In this document: positions 48,018 through 56,079 of the stretch, piece by piece
Position numbering within the stretch: the stretch's first letter is position 1
Layout of the letters: each line of letters opens with the position of its first letter
Origin: Devosia sp.
Lineage (GTDB): Bacteria > Pseudomonadota > Alphaproteobacteria > Rhizobiales > Devosiaceae
Length of the DNA: 61,894 nucleotides
Direction of reading: 5' to 3'
Assembly: GCF_014860165.1 (NCBI RefSeq)
Contig: NZ_JACZKG010000068.1
Span: forward strand, 1 to 61,894
Translations under genes and position numbers: made by a program
Notes under the pieces: model-generated
The model's input: only the letters and a program-made list of their open reading frames with translations
Database searches by the model: none
Told to the model about the DNA's origin: nothing

Positions 48018-48440
48018 TCAGCGCAGGGTGCGCTGGTGGACGTAGAGGGCGATGCTGCCGTCGCCGCCAAAGCGCAGCGAGACGACGTCCTGGTGGTCGT
48101 AGCCTTCGGCGGTCAGCGCCGACATCAGCGTGGCATTGTTGGCGATCGGCAGGCGCAGCGTGCCGACATTGCCAGAGGTGAACAGCCAGCCGTAGTCATC
48201 GCGCCCGAGAAGGCCGTCCTCGCAGACCGGGATCAAATAGACATGACGGTCCTGAATGGCTTCGATGTGCGCGCGGGTGACGCGCGGCATGTAGTTCAGC
48301 TGGTAGGAACATTCCTCGTCGCTCGAGGAGACGGGCTTCTTGGGGTGATTGGGCGCGGCGATGTTGAGCGCATTGCTGGGAACGATGGTGGCGGCGGTGG
48401 TGAGGCCGATGACGAGGGCCAGAACAGTGGTCTTGAACAT
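48018..48440 (-). CDS. Secreted hypothetical protein
   Basis: A 140-residue protein with signal peptide 'MFKTTVLALVIGLTTAATIV' and cleavage near NALN. The mature part has two Cys ('EECSYQL' and 'VCEDG') and a beta-rich C-terminus ('VVSLRFGGDGSIALYVHQRTLR'). I do not recognise a family. GGAGACATCAA upstream of the ATG is the ribosome-binding site. It is close to the SH3-like gene on the same strand, so they may form a unit. Confidence 0.75.
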   Translation of the reverse strand: MFKTTVLALVIGLTTAATIVPSNALNIAAPNHPKKPVSSSDEECSYQLNYMPRVTRAHIEAIQDRHVYLIPVCEDGLLGRDDYGWLFTSGNVGTLRLPIANNATLMSALTAEGYDHQDVVSLRFGGDGSIALYVHQRTLR

Positions 48441-48659
48441 TTGATGTCTCCTGGTTTGGGCCGCGTTGTGCAGCCATGTCGATGCGTGTGATCGACCGTG
48501 AGACGAGTTCTGCGCCTTGGCGGTTGAACCGGCGCTGAGACGCCCATTCATCATTCGTTTACCTGTCAGGGGCGCGCTGGACCGTTGGCAGCGGCGACGT
48601 TCCGGCATAGGCTTGCGACCACAACAACGAAAAATCGTATGGAAATAGAGGAGGTTCGC

Positions 48660-49529
48660 ATGGCCAAGGTTCTGGTAACGGGCGGAAGCGGCAAGCTCGG
48701 GCGCGCGGTGCTGCGCGACCTGGTCGCGCATGGCTATGATGTGCTCAACATCGATCAGCAGGCCCTGCCCGAGCCCATCTGCCCCAGCGTGCGAATCGAT
48801 CTGACCAATTTTGGTGAGGTGGCCGCGGCCATCCTGGGCGGCGTCGATGAGCGCAAGGGACCGTTCGATGCCGTCGTACATCTGGCGGCGATTCCAGCGC
48901 CCGGGCTCGCGGCCAACGCCCGGACTTTCGCCAATAATGTCCCGACCACCTACAATGTGCTGGAGGCCAGCCGCCTGGCGGGCATCAAGAACATCGTCTT
49001 TGCCTCGAGCGAGACCGTGCTTGGCCTGCCGTTCGATACGCCGCCGCCCTATGCGCCGGTGGACGAGGAATACTATCCGCGGCCGGAATCCGCCTATGCG
49101 CTGGGCAAGCTGCTCGATGAAACCATGGCGGCCCAGTTCTGCCGTTGGGACCCGGAGTTGCGCATTGTCGGCCTGCGGTTTTCCAACGTGATGTATCCGG
49201 AAGATTATGCGGCCTTCCCCCGCTTCGACGCCGATCCGCGCAGCCGCAAATGGAACTTGTGGGGCTATATCGATGCCCGCGACGGCGCTCAGGCGGTTCG
49301 CCGCTCGATCCAGGCTGATTTCACCGGCTTTGAGGCCTTCATCATCGCCAATGCCGATACGGTCATGAGCCGCTCCAATATGTCGTTGCTGGCAGAGGTT
49401 TTCCCCGATGTGCCGGCCAAGGGCAATCTCACGACCAACGGCACCCTGCTCTCGATCGAGAAGGCCAAGCGGATGCTAGGCTATTCGCCGCAATATAGCT
49501 GGCGTAACGAAGTCAGCGCGAAGGGCTAG
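48660..49529 (+). CDS. NAD-dependent epimerase/dehydratase, SDR extended family
   Basis: A 289-residue short-chain dehydrogenase acting on a sugar or uronate. NAD-binding 'VLVTGGSGKLGRAVLRDL' lies at the N-terminus, followed by 'AVVHLAAIPAPG', 'VFASSETVLG' (catalytic Ser), and 'YYPRPESAYALGKLLDE' (YxxxK). 'GLRFSNVM' is the usual substrate-domain motif. GAGGAGGTTCGC before the ATG decides the start. Uronate dehydrogenase-like, but I cannot fix the substrate. Confidence 0.88.
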   Translation: MAKVLVTGGSGKLGRAVLRDLVAHGYDVLNIDQQALPEPICPSVRIDLTNFGEVAAAILGGVDERKGPFDAVVHLAAIPAPGLAANARTFANNVPTTYNVLEASRLAGIKNIVFASSETVLGLPFDTPPPYAPVDEEYYPRPESAYALGKLLDETMAAQFCRWDPELRIVGLRFSNVMYPEDYAAFPRFDADPRSRKWNLWGYIDARDGAQAVRRSIQADFTGFEAFIIANADTVMSRSNMSLLAEVFPDVPAKGNLTTNGTLLSIEKAKRMLGYSPQYSWRNEVSAKG

Positions 49530-49612
49530 CGCCCAAGCGACGCCAACTTTGCATACGAATTGTGCACATATGGCCCTTGTGCTTTTTCTGGGCACCGGCA
49601 TAAGTGCGGCCG

Positions 49613-50203
49613 ATGTCCAGCCCCGACCTCTCAGTTCTGATCATTGACGAGAACCGCATCCGCGCGTCCATCATCGAGGATGGCTTGCGGGAGGCCGGGC
49701 ATTTTCGCGTCGCAGTGATTCACGATGTCAACGAGGTGGCGCGGACCATCGAGGCCACCAAGCCCGACGTCATCGTCATCGACCTGGAAAACCCCAAGCG
49801 CGACACGCTGGAGCATTTCTTCTCGCTGTCCCGCGCCATCCAGCGGCCCATCGCGATGTTCGTGGATCGCTCGGACGGGGCGATGATCGAGAAGGCCGTT
49901 GAGGCCGGCGTCTCCGCCTATGTGGTGGACGGGCTCAAGAAGGAGCGCGTCAAGCCGATCCTCGACATGGCCATCTCGCGCTTCAATGCCTTCTCCCGCC
50001 TGACGCGGGAGCTCGAGCAGGCACGCAGCGAACTCGAGGACCGCAAGATCATCGAACAGGCCAAGGGCATTCTCATGCGCACCCGCAGTCTCAGCGAGGC
50101 CGATGCCTATGCCCTGCTTCGCTCCACCGCCATGAACCAGAACCGGAGAATGGTCGACATCGCCCAGAGCCTTGTGACCGCAGCCGATCTTCTCGGCCCA
50201 TAG
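49613..50203 (+). CDS. nasT: ANTAR antiterminator response regulator NasT
   Basis: A 196-residue regulator with a receiver-like domain (about 1-120, 'SVLIIDENRIRASIIEDGLREAG' and 'DVIVIDLENPKRD') and a C-terminal ANTAR RNA-binding domain (about 130-190, 'LEDRKIIEQAKGILMRTRSLSEADAYALLRSTAMNQNRRMVDIAQ'). When nitrate is absent NasS holds it inactive; nitrate frees it to bind the leader RNA upstream of nrtA. The neighbouring nasS and nrt leader support this. No strong ribosome-binding site. Confidence 0.95.
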   Translation: MSSPDLSVLIIDENRIRASIIEDGLREAGHFRVAVIHDVNEVARTIEATKPDVIVIDLENPKRDTLEHFFSLSRAIQRPIAMFVDRSDGAMIEKAVEAGVSAYVVDGLKKERVKPILDMAISRFNAFSRLTRELEQARSELEDRKIIEQAKGILMRTRSLSEADAYALLRSTAMNQNRRMVDIAQSLVTAADLLGP

Positions 50204-50212
50204 GAAATCGCC

Positions 50213-51427
50213 ATGCCCCTCACCCATCTGACCGCTGGATTCCTGCCTCTGTTCGACAGCGTGCTCCTGGTGCTGGCGCAGGAGAAGGGTTTCGCGGCGG
50301 CCGAGGGGCTGGAGCTGCATCTCATCCGCGAAACGAGCTGGGCCAATATTCGTGACCGCGCCGCCATCGGCCATTTCGACATCGCCCAGATGCTGGCGCC
50401 CATGCCGCTGGCTGCGAGCCTCGGCCTGACCCCGATCGCCACGCCGATGATCACTCCGGTCGTGCTGGGCCTGGGCAACAATGCCATAACGGTCAGCGCC
50501 GATCTCTGGAAGGCCATGGCCGATCAGGGCGCACAAGGCGACCTTGCGGCAGGCCCCGCTGGCGCCGCGCTTGCCCGGGTCGTAGCCGGTTCGTCGCGCA
50601 AGCTGCGCTTTGGCGTGGTGCATCAGACCTCGTCCCACAATTACGAACTGCGCTACTGGCTGGCCGCGAGCGGCATCATGCCGGACCGTGACGTGGAAAT
50701 CGTCGTGCTGCCGCCCCCGTTGCTCCCGGATGCGCTGAGTACGGGCGGTATCGACGGCTATTGTGTCGGCGAGCCGTGGAACAGCATCGGGGTTGCCACG
50801 AAGGGCGCCCATATCGCCACCGTCAAGGCGTCGATATGGCAGTCGAGCCCCGACAAGGTGATCGGCATGCGCGCTGCCTGGGCCGACGAACATCCCGACC
50901 AGGTGTCTGCCCTGATCCGGGCCATCTACAATGCCGGCCTATGGTGCGCCGATCCGGCCAATCAGGATGAGGCCGCGCGCATCATGTCCGGCGCCGCTTA
51001 TCTCGACACGAGCAGCGAGATCGTCGCCCGGGCTCTTTCGGGCATGCTCGACATCGGCGGCGGCGTAACCCGCCAGGTTCCCGACCACTTCATTCCCCAC
51101 GCCTACGCCGCCAACTTCCCATGGAAGAGCCACGCGCTTTGGTACTATTCCCAGATGGTGCGCTGGGGAGAGGTCACCGCCAGCGCCGAAAATGCTGCGC
51201 TGGCTGCTGCCTGCTTCCGCCCCGACCTCTATCGGACAGCACTGGCACCCGTTTCGGCCGCTGTGCCCGCCGCCGACTACAAAGCCGATGGCGCCCGTGC
51301 AGAACCCGGCGAGATCGAAGCGCTCAATGGGCGCCTGACGATGGGCCCCGATCTGTTTTTCGACGGAAGGATTTTTGATCCCACCGCCGTCGACGCCTAC
51401 ATCGCCTCGCAGCGCCAGAGCGGCTAG
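50213..51427 (+). CDS. nasS: Nitrate/nitrite sensor protein NasS
   Basis: A 404-residue cytoplasmic paralogue of NrtA that has no signal peptide. It begins 'MPLTHLTAGFLPLFDSVLLVLAQEKGF' and keeps the binding-protein core: 'HFDIAQMLAPMPLAASLG', '[18 protein letters not shown]', 'GGIDGYCVGEPWNSIGV'. It binds nitrate and sequesters NasT when nitrate is absent. It sits 9 bp downstream of nasT with AGGAAA before the ATG. Confidence 0.94.
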   Translation: MPLTHLTAGFLPLFDSVLLVLAQEKGFAAAEGLELHLIRETSWANIRDRAAIGHFDIAQMLAPMPLAASLGLTPIATPMITPVVLGLGNNAITVSADLWKAMADQGAQGDLAAGPAGAALARVVAGSSRKLRFGVVHQTSSHNYELRYWLAASGIMPDRDVEIVVLPPPLLPDALSTGGIDGYCVGEPWNSIGVATKGAHIATVKASIWQSSPDKVIGMRAAWADEHPDQVSALIRAIYNAGLWCADPANQDEAARIMSGAAYLDTSSEIVARALSGMLDIGGGVTRQVPDHFIPHAYAANFPWKSHALWYYSQMVRWGEVTASAENAALAAACFRPDLYRTALAPVSAAVPAADYKADGARAEPGEIEALNGRLTMGPDLFFDGRIFDPTAVDAYIASQRQSG

Positions 51428-51773
51428 AGTTCGCGCTGCAATGTTGGGCAGCCCTACAAAGTTGCGTCAATATTAGGCAGTTTGGCGAGCTTTTGGGCCA
51501 TCAGGCGCCACCACGGCTCTCGCCCCAGTGGAAGCCAGGTTCTCTCAAATTGCTGATCCGGCTCAATAATCCTGCACACAGCCGACTTGGCACGCTTCGT
51601 GCAATGTCTTCAGCGAACGAGCTCCTCCCAAGACGCTCTTCAAGTCGACGTTCCAAAGATGGGACGTCTCCAGGCAAAGCTGCCAACAGGTTCCCGCAGA
51701 CGGTCATCAAGACCGGGTGCGTCGGCCCGTTGGCGGCTTTTTGTTTTTCCTATCGGTGCAGATGGAGAACTAC
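51428..51773 (+). promoter_or_regulatory. ANTAR-type leader RNA with terminator upstream of nrtA
   Basis: This 346-bp gap has no gene. A hairpin with 8-bp stem (51647-51654 with 51661-51668, one G-U pair) carries a hexanucleotide loop AAAGAT (51655-51660), with A at position 1 and G at position 4 as in ANTAR-bound loops. Eight bases later an intrinsic terminator follows: AAAGCTGCCAAC (51676-51687) pairs with GTTGGCGGCTTT (51729-51740), with a T-rich run to 51748. NasT binding is predicted to prevent termination. I could not assign the first of the two hairpins that ANTAR targets usually have. Confidence 0.75.
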
Positions 51774-53168
51774 ATGACGCAGACCAAGATCAACAGGCAG
51801 TCCACGCCAACCCGGCGGCGGTTGGCTCCGGCCCTCGCCGCCGGCCTTCTGGCCGCCTGTGTGATGGCGCCGATCAGCGCCCGGGCCGAAATGCTCGATG
51901 TCGAGAAAGACGAACTGAAGTTTGGCTTCATCAAGCTTACGGATATGGCGCCCTTGGCCATCGCCTACGAGCTGGGCTACTTCGAAGACGAAGGCCTGTT
52001 CGTGACGCTGGAGCCGCAGGCCAACTGGAAGGTGCTTCTGGATGGCGTGATCACCGGTCAACTGGATGGCGCGCATATGCTGGCGGGGCAGCCACTGGCC
52101 GCCACCATTGGCTATGGCACGGAAGCGCATATCGTCACGCCATTCTCCATGGACCTCAATGGCAACGCCATCACTGTGTCCAATGCCGTCTGGGAGCTGA
52201 TGAAGCCCAGCCTGACGATGGGTGCCGATGGACTGCCGCAGCACCCGATCAGCGCTGAGGCCCTGAAGCCGGTGATCGAGTCGTTTGCGGCCGAAGGCCG
52301 GCCGTTCAATCTGGGCATGGTGTTTCCAGTCTCCACCCACAACTACGAGCTGCGCTACTGGCTCGCCGCCGGTGGCGTGCATCCGGGCTTCTATTCGCCC
52401 GAGGATGTGTCCGGCCAGATTGGCGCTGAAGCCTATCTGTCAGTGACGCCGCCCCCGCAGATGCCTGCTACCCTCGAAGCAGGCACTATCGACGGCTACT
52501 CGGTTGGCGAGCCCTGGAACCAGGCCGCCGTCTTCAAGAAGATCGGCGTTCCTGTCATCACCGACTACGAAATCTGGAAGAACAATCCCGAAAAGGTGTT
52601 CGGGATGACCGCCGAGTTTGTCGAGCAGAACCCCCAAACGGCTATTGCCGTGACCAAGGCCCTGATCCGCGCCGCCAAGTGGCTGGATGAGAACGACAAT
52701 GCCAATCGTGGCGAGGCGGTCGAAATTCTCGCCCGCTCCGAATATGTCGGCGCCGACGCCGCCGTCATCGCCAACTCAATGACCGGCACCTTCGAATACG
52801 AGCCGGGCGACAAGCGCGACGTGCCCGACTTCAACGTCTTCTACCGGCACTTCGCCACCTATCCCTACTATTCGGACGCCGTCTGGTACCTCACCCAGAT
52901 GCGCCGCTGGGGCCAGATCGCCGAAGACAAACCGGATGATTGGTATGCGGAAATCGCCAAGTCGGTCTATCGCCCCGACATCTACCTGGAGGCAGCTCGC
53001 CTGCTGGTCGAAGAGGGCATGATCGAAGAGGCCGACGTGCCGTGGGACAGCGATGGCTATCGCGCTCCTACCGCAGACTTCATCGACGGCGTCTCCTATG
53101 ACGGCCGCACGCCCAACGCCTATATCGACGGCTTCGCTATCGGTCTGAAGACCGGCGAAACCCCCTGA
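51774..53168 (+). CDS. nrtA: Nitrate ABC transporter substrate-binding protein
   Basis: A 464-residue periplasmic binding protein. '[20 protein letters not shown]' and an ARAE cleavage site (about residue 37) form a Tat-like signal. The core has '[22 protein letters not shown]', '[19 protein letters not shown]', '[20 protein letters not shown]' and '[17 protein letters not shown]', close to NasS. GGAGAA upstream of the ATG at 51774. A hairpin follows the stop, so it may be made in excess over the permease. Confidence 0.95.
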   Translation: MTQTKINRQSTPTRRRLAPALAAGLLAACVMAPISARAEMLDVEKDELKFGFIKLTDMAPLAIAYELGYFEDEGLFVTLEPQANWKVLLDGVITGQLDGAHMLAGQPLAATIGYGTEAHIVTPFSMDLNGNAITVSNAVWELMKPSLTMGADGLPQHPISAEALKPVIESFAAEGRPFNLGMVFPVSTHNYELRYWLAAGGVHPGFYSPEDVSGQIGAEAYLSVTPPPQMPATLEAGTIDGYSVGEPWNQAAVFKKIGVPVITDYEIWKNNPEKVFGMTAEFVEQNPQTAIAVTKALIRAAKWLDENDNANRGEAVEILARSEYVGADAAVIANSMTGTFEYEPGDKRDVPDFNVFYRHFATYPYYSDAVWYLTQMRRWGQIAEDKPDDWYAEIAKSVYRPDIYLEAARLLVEEGMIEEADVPWDSDGYRAPTADFIDGVSYDGRTPNAYIDGFAIGLKTGETP

Positions 53169-53183
53169 TACCCAAGAGAGCAA

Positions 53184-53207
53184 GGCCGGGCCCCGTTCGG
53201 TCCGGCC
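53184..53207 (+). terminator. Hairpin between nrtA and nrtB
   Basis: GGCCGGGCC (53184-53192) pairs with GGTCCGGCC (53199-53207) around a CCGTTC loop, with one G-U pair. There is no T-run, so it fits an mRNA stabiliser or partial terminator that raises the ratio of binding protein to permease. Confidence 0.65.
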
Positions 53208-53229
53208 ACCGCAACGCGACGAAAACAGG

Positions 53230-54318
53230 ATGAAGACCATGAGCATCGCCAGCGACGTTTCCGATAAGGGCCGTTCCGACCGGAGGCGCCAGAAGCTATT
53301 TGCCGGTATCAATCGGGCTGCGGCCTGGTTGAGTGCCCTCGGGCTGGGCTGGCTGACGCCATTGCTGAAAATCGCGGCGGGCGATGACCCGCGCGAACAG
53401 CTGGGCGAGCTGCGTGACAGCCTCCTGTTCCCCCTGATGGGCATAGTCCTGTTTCTGACGGCCTGGGCAATGCTGGCGCCGCAGGTGCAAACCTCGCTAG
53501 GTGCCATTCCAGGCCCGGCCCAGGTTTGGGAACAGGCTGGGGCCCTTTGGCAGGACCATATTGCAGAGCGCGAGAAGGAGACCTCCTTCTATGCCCGCCA
53601 GGACGAGCGCAACGCCGAACTGATTGCTGATGGACGGCCCGAAGACGTCAAGTTCCGCAGCTTTACCGGCAAGCCGACCTTTCTCGACCAGATTCTGACC
53701 TCCCTCAAGACCGTGGGGCTGGGCTTCCTGATCGCGACCGCAGTCGCAGTTCCCCTGGGGATCGCATCGGGCCTCAGCCGGCCGTTCAATGGTGCGCTCA
53801 ACCCGCTGGTCCAACTATTCAAGCCGGTATCGCCCCTGGCCTGGCTGCCCATCGTCACCATGATCGTCTCGGCGGTCTATGTTGATGTCAACGAAGCCTT
53901 CCCCAAGGCTCTGATCATTTCGGCGGTCACGGTCACGCTCTGCTCGCTGTGGCCGACGCTGATCAATACCGCCCTGGGCGTCGCCTCGATCGACAAGGAC
54001 CTGGTCAATGTCGGCAAGGTGCTGCAGCTGTCGACCGCCACAACCATCACCAAGCTGGTGCTGCCCTCCGCACTGCCGCTGATCTTCACGGGTCTGCGCC
54101 TGTCGCTCGGTGTGGGCTGGATGGTCCTGATCGCCGCCGAAATGCTGGCGCAGAATCCGGGCCTGGGCAAGTTCGTCTGGGACGAGTTCCAGAACGGTTC
54201 GTCCAACTCGCTGTCCCGCATCATGGTTGCGGTCCTCACCATCGGCATCATCGGTTTCATGCTCGATCGGGTGATGTTCACGCTGCAGACCGCCTTCACC
54301 TTCTCCTCCAATCGCTAG
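53230..54318 (+). CDS. nrtB: Nitrate ABC transporter permease
   Basis: A 362-residue inner-membrane permease. A first helix lies near residue 70-90 and a block of five follows in the C-terminal 200 residues. The EAA-type loop 'ALPLIFTGLRLSLGVGWMVLIAAEMLA' (about 277-303) contacts the ATPases. N-terminal residues 1-60 and a charged 'EREKETSFYARQDERNAEL' loop are longer than in cyanobacterial NrtB. Two ATG starts three codons apart are possible. Confidence 0.94.
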   Translation: MKTMSIASDVSDKGRSDRRRQKLFAGINRAAAWLSALGLGWLTPLLKIAAGDDPREQLGELRDSLLFPLMGIVLFLTAWAMLAPQVQTSLGAIPGPAQVWEQAGALWQDHIAEREKETSFYARQDERNAELIADGRPEDVKFRSFTGKPTFLDQILTSLKTVGLGFLIATAVAVPLGIASGLSRPFNGALNPLVQLFKPVSPLAWLPIVTMIVSAVYVDVNEAFPKALIISAVTVTLCSLWPTLINTALGVASIDKDLVNVGKVLQLSTATTITKLVLPSALPLIFTGLRLSLGVGWMVLIAAEMLAQNPGLGKFVWDEFQNGSSNSLSRIMVAVLTIGIIGFMLDRVMFTLQTAFTFSSNR

Positions 54319-54327
54319 GAGAGCGCA

Positions 54328-56079
54328 GTGACCAAGACCATTCTCCAGCTTTCCGATGTCTCCAAGCACTATGGGGAAGGCGCCAAGCGCACCGACGTGC
54401 TGACTGGCCTCAACCTGAATGTCCAGGAAGGCGAGTTCGTCGCTATCCTGGGTTTTTCGGGTGCGGGCAAGACCACGCTGATTTCGATGCTGGCCGGGCT
54501 GATCGAGCCCGACCAGGGCGGGATCATCTTCCGGGGCCGCGAAATCGATGGCCCCGGCCCCGAGCGCGGCGTCGTGTTCCAATCCTATTCGCTGATGCCC
54601 TGGCTGTCGGTGGGCGGCAATGTGGATCTGGCAATCAACGCCGTGCACAAGTCCATGAGCCGCGCTGATCGCCTGGCGCTGCGCAAGCGCTATATCGACA
54701 TGGTCGGGCTTTCTCATGCCGTCGACCGGCGGCCTTCGGAACTGTCAGGCGGCATGCGCCAGCGCGTGGCGGTTGCCCGGGCCCTGGCCATGCAACCCGA
54801 AGTGTTGCTGATGGACGAGCCGCTTTCGGCGCTCGATGCCCTGACCCGTTCCAAACTGCAGGATGAATTCGCCCTGATCTCGGAGGCGGAGAAGAAGACC
54901 ATCATCCTGATCACCAATGATGTGGATGAGGCCATCCTGCTCGCGGACCGAGTTATTCCCCTCACGCCTGGCCCCGGCGCCACTTTGGGCCCAAACTTCT
55001 CTGTTGGCATCGAGCGGCCGCGCGATCGCGCCGCACTCAACGGCGATGACCGCTTCATCACCCTGCGCCGGGAGATCACCGAATATCTGATGGATGTCGG
55101 CGCCGGGCGCAATGTTTCGGGCGAGCGGGACGTCTCGCTGCCCAATGTCGTGCCGATCGATCGGGGCAAATCGGCGAAAATGCCGGAGGCCTACGCCAAG
55201 GCGGCAGCCTCGCCAACCAAGGCCGGCTACGTCGAATTCTCGCAGGTATCGAAGGTTTACCCGACGCCCAAGGGACCGCTGACGGTGGTCGATCGCTTCG
55301 ACTTCAAGATGAAGAAGGGCGAATTCGTCACGCTGATCGGTCACTCCGGCTGCGGCAAGTCCACGGTGCTATCGATGGTCGCGGGCCTCAACCCGATCTC
55401 ATCAGGCGGCATCGTACTCGACAACCGCGAAGTCGTTGGCGCCGGCCCCGACCGCGCCGTGGTGTTCCAGGCGCCGTCGCTGATGCCGTGGCTCACCGCC
55501 CGCGAGAATGTCGCGCTTGGCGTCGACCGGGTCTATCCCAATGCCAGCCCCGCCGAGCGGCGTGATGTCGTCGAGTATTACCTGGCGCGCGTCGGCCTCG
55601 GCGACTCCATGCACCGCCCGGCAGCCGAACTCTCCAATGGCATGAAGCAGCGCGTCGGCATTGCGCGCGCCTTCGCCCTGTCGCCCAAACTGCTGCTGCT
55701 TGATGAGCCGTTCGGAATGCTCGACAGCATCACGCGCTGGGAGTTGCAGGACGTGCTCATGGATGTCTGGGCCAAGACGCAGGTCACCGCCATCTGCGTC
55801 ACCCACGACGTGGACGAGGCGATCCTGCTGGCCGACAGGGTCGTCATGATGTCGAACGGCCCCAATGCCCGCATCGGCAATATCATGGACGTGGACCTGC
55901 CACGGCCACGCTCACGCAAGGCGCTGCTGGCCCACAAGGATTACTACGCCTATCGCGAGGAGCTGCTTGGCTTCCTCGAAGCCTATGAGGGCGGCGCCAA
56001 TCCGGATCAGGAAACCCTCGACCGCATCCGCCTCAAGCGCGCCGGGCGCGCCGACGGACAGATCGCGGCCGCCGAATGA
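54328..56079 (+). CDS. Fused double-ATPase subunit of the nitrate ABC transporter (NrtC/NrtD)
   Basis: A 583-residue protein carrying two full ABC domains. Domain 1 (about 1-245): Walker A 'GFSGAGKTT', signature 'LSGGMRQR', Walker B 'LLMDEP', but the H-loop reads ITNDVDEA with Asn in place of His. Domain 2 (about 295-545): Walker A 'GHSGCGKST', signature 'LSNGMKQR', Walker B 'LLLDEP', H-loop VTHDVDEA. Thus one composite site looks degenerate and the other canonical. It starts at GTG with GGAG upstream and overlaps nasA by ATGA. The cyanobacterial NrtC regulatory domain is absent. Confidence 0.94.
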   Translation: MTKTILQLSDVSKHYGEGAKRTDVLTGLNLNVQEGEFVAILGFSGAGKTTLISMLAGLIEPDQGGIIFRGREIDGPGPERGVVFQSYSLMPWLSVGGNVDLAINAVHKSMSRADRLALRKRYIDMVGLSHAVDRRPSELSGGMRQRVAVARALAMQPEVLLMDEPLSALDALTRSKLQDEFALISEAEKKTIILITNDVDEAILLADRVIPLTPGPGATLGPNFSVGIERPRDRAALNGDDRFITLRREITEYLMDVGAGRNVSGERDVSLPNVVPIDRGKSAKMPEAYAKAAASPTKAGYVEFSQVSKVYPTPKGPLTVVDRFDFKMKKGEFVTLIGHSGCGKSTVLSMVAGLNPISSGGIVLDNREVVGAGPDRAVVFQAPSLMPWLTARENVALGVDRVYPNASPAERRDVVEYYLARVGLGDSMHRPAAELSNGMKQRVGIARAFALSPKLLLLDEPFGMLDSITRWELQDVLMDVWAKTQVTAICVTHDVDEAILLADRVVMMSNGPNARIGNIMDVDLPRPRSRKALLAHKDYYAYREELLGFLEAYEGGANPDQETLDRIRLKRAGRADGQIAAAE

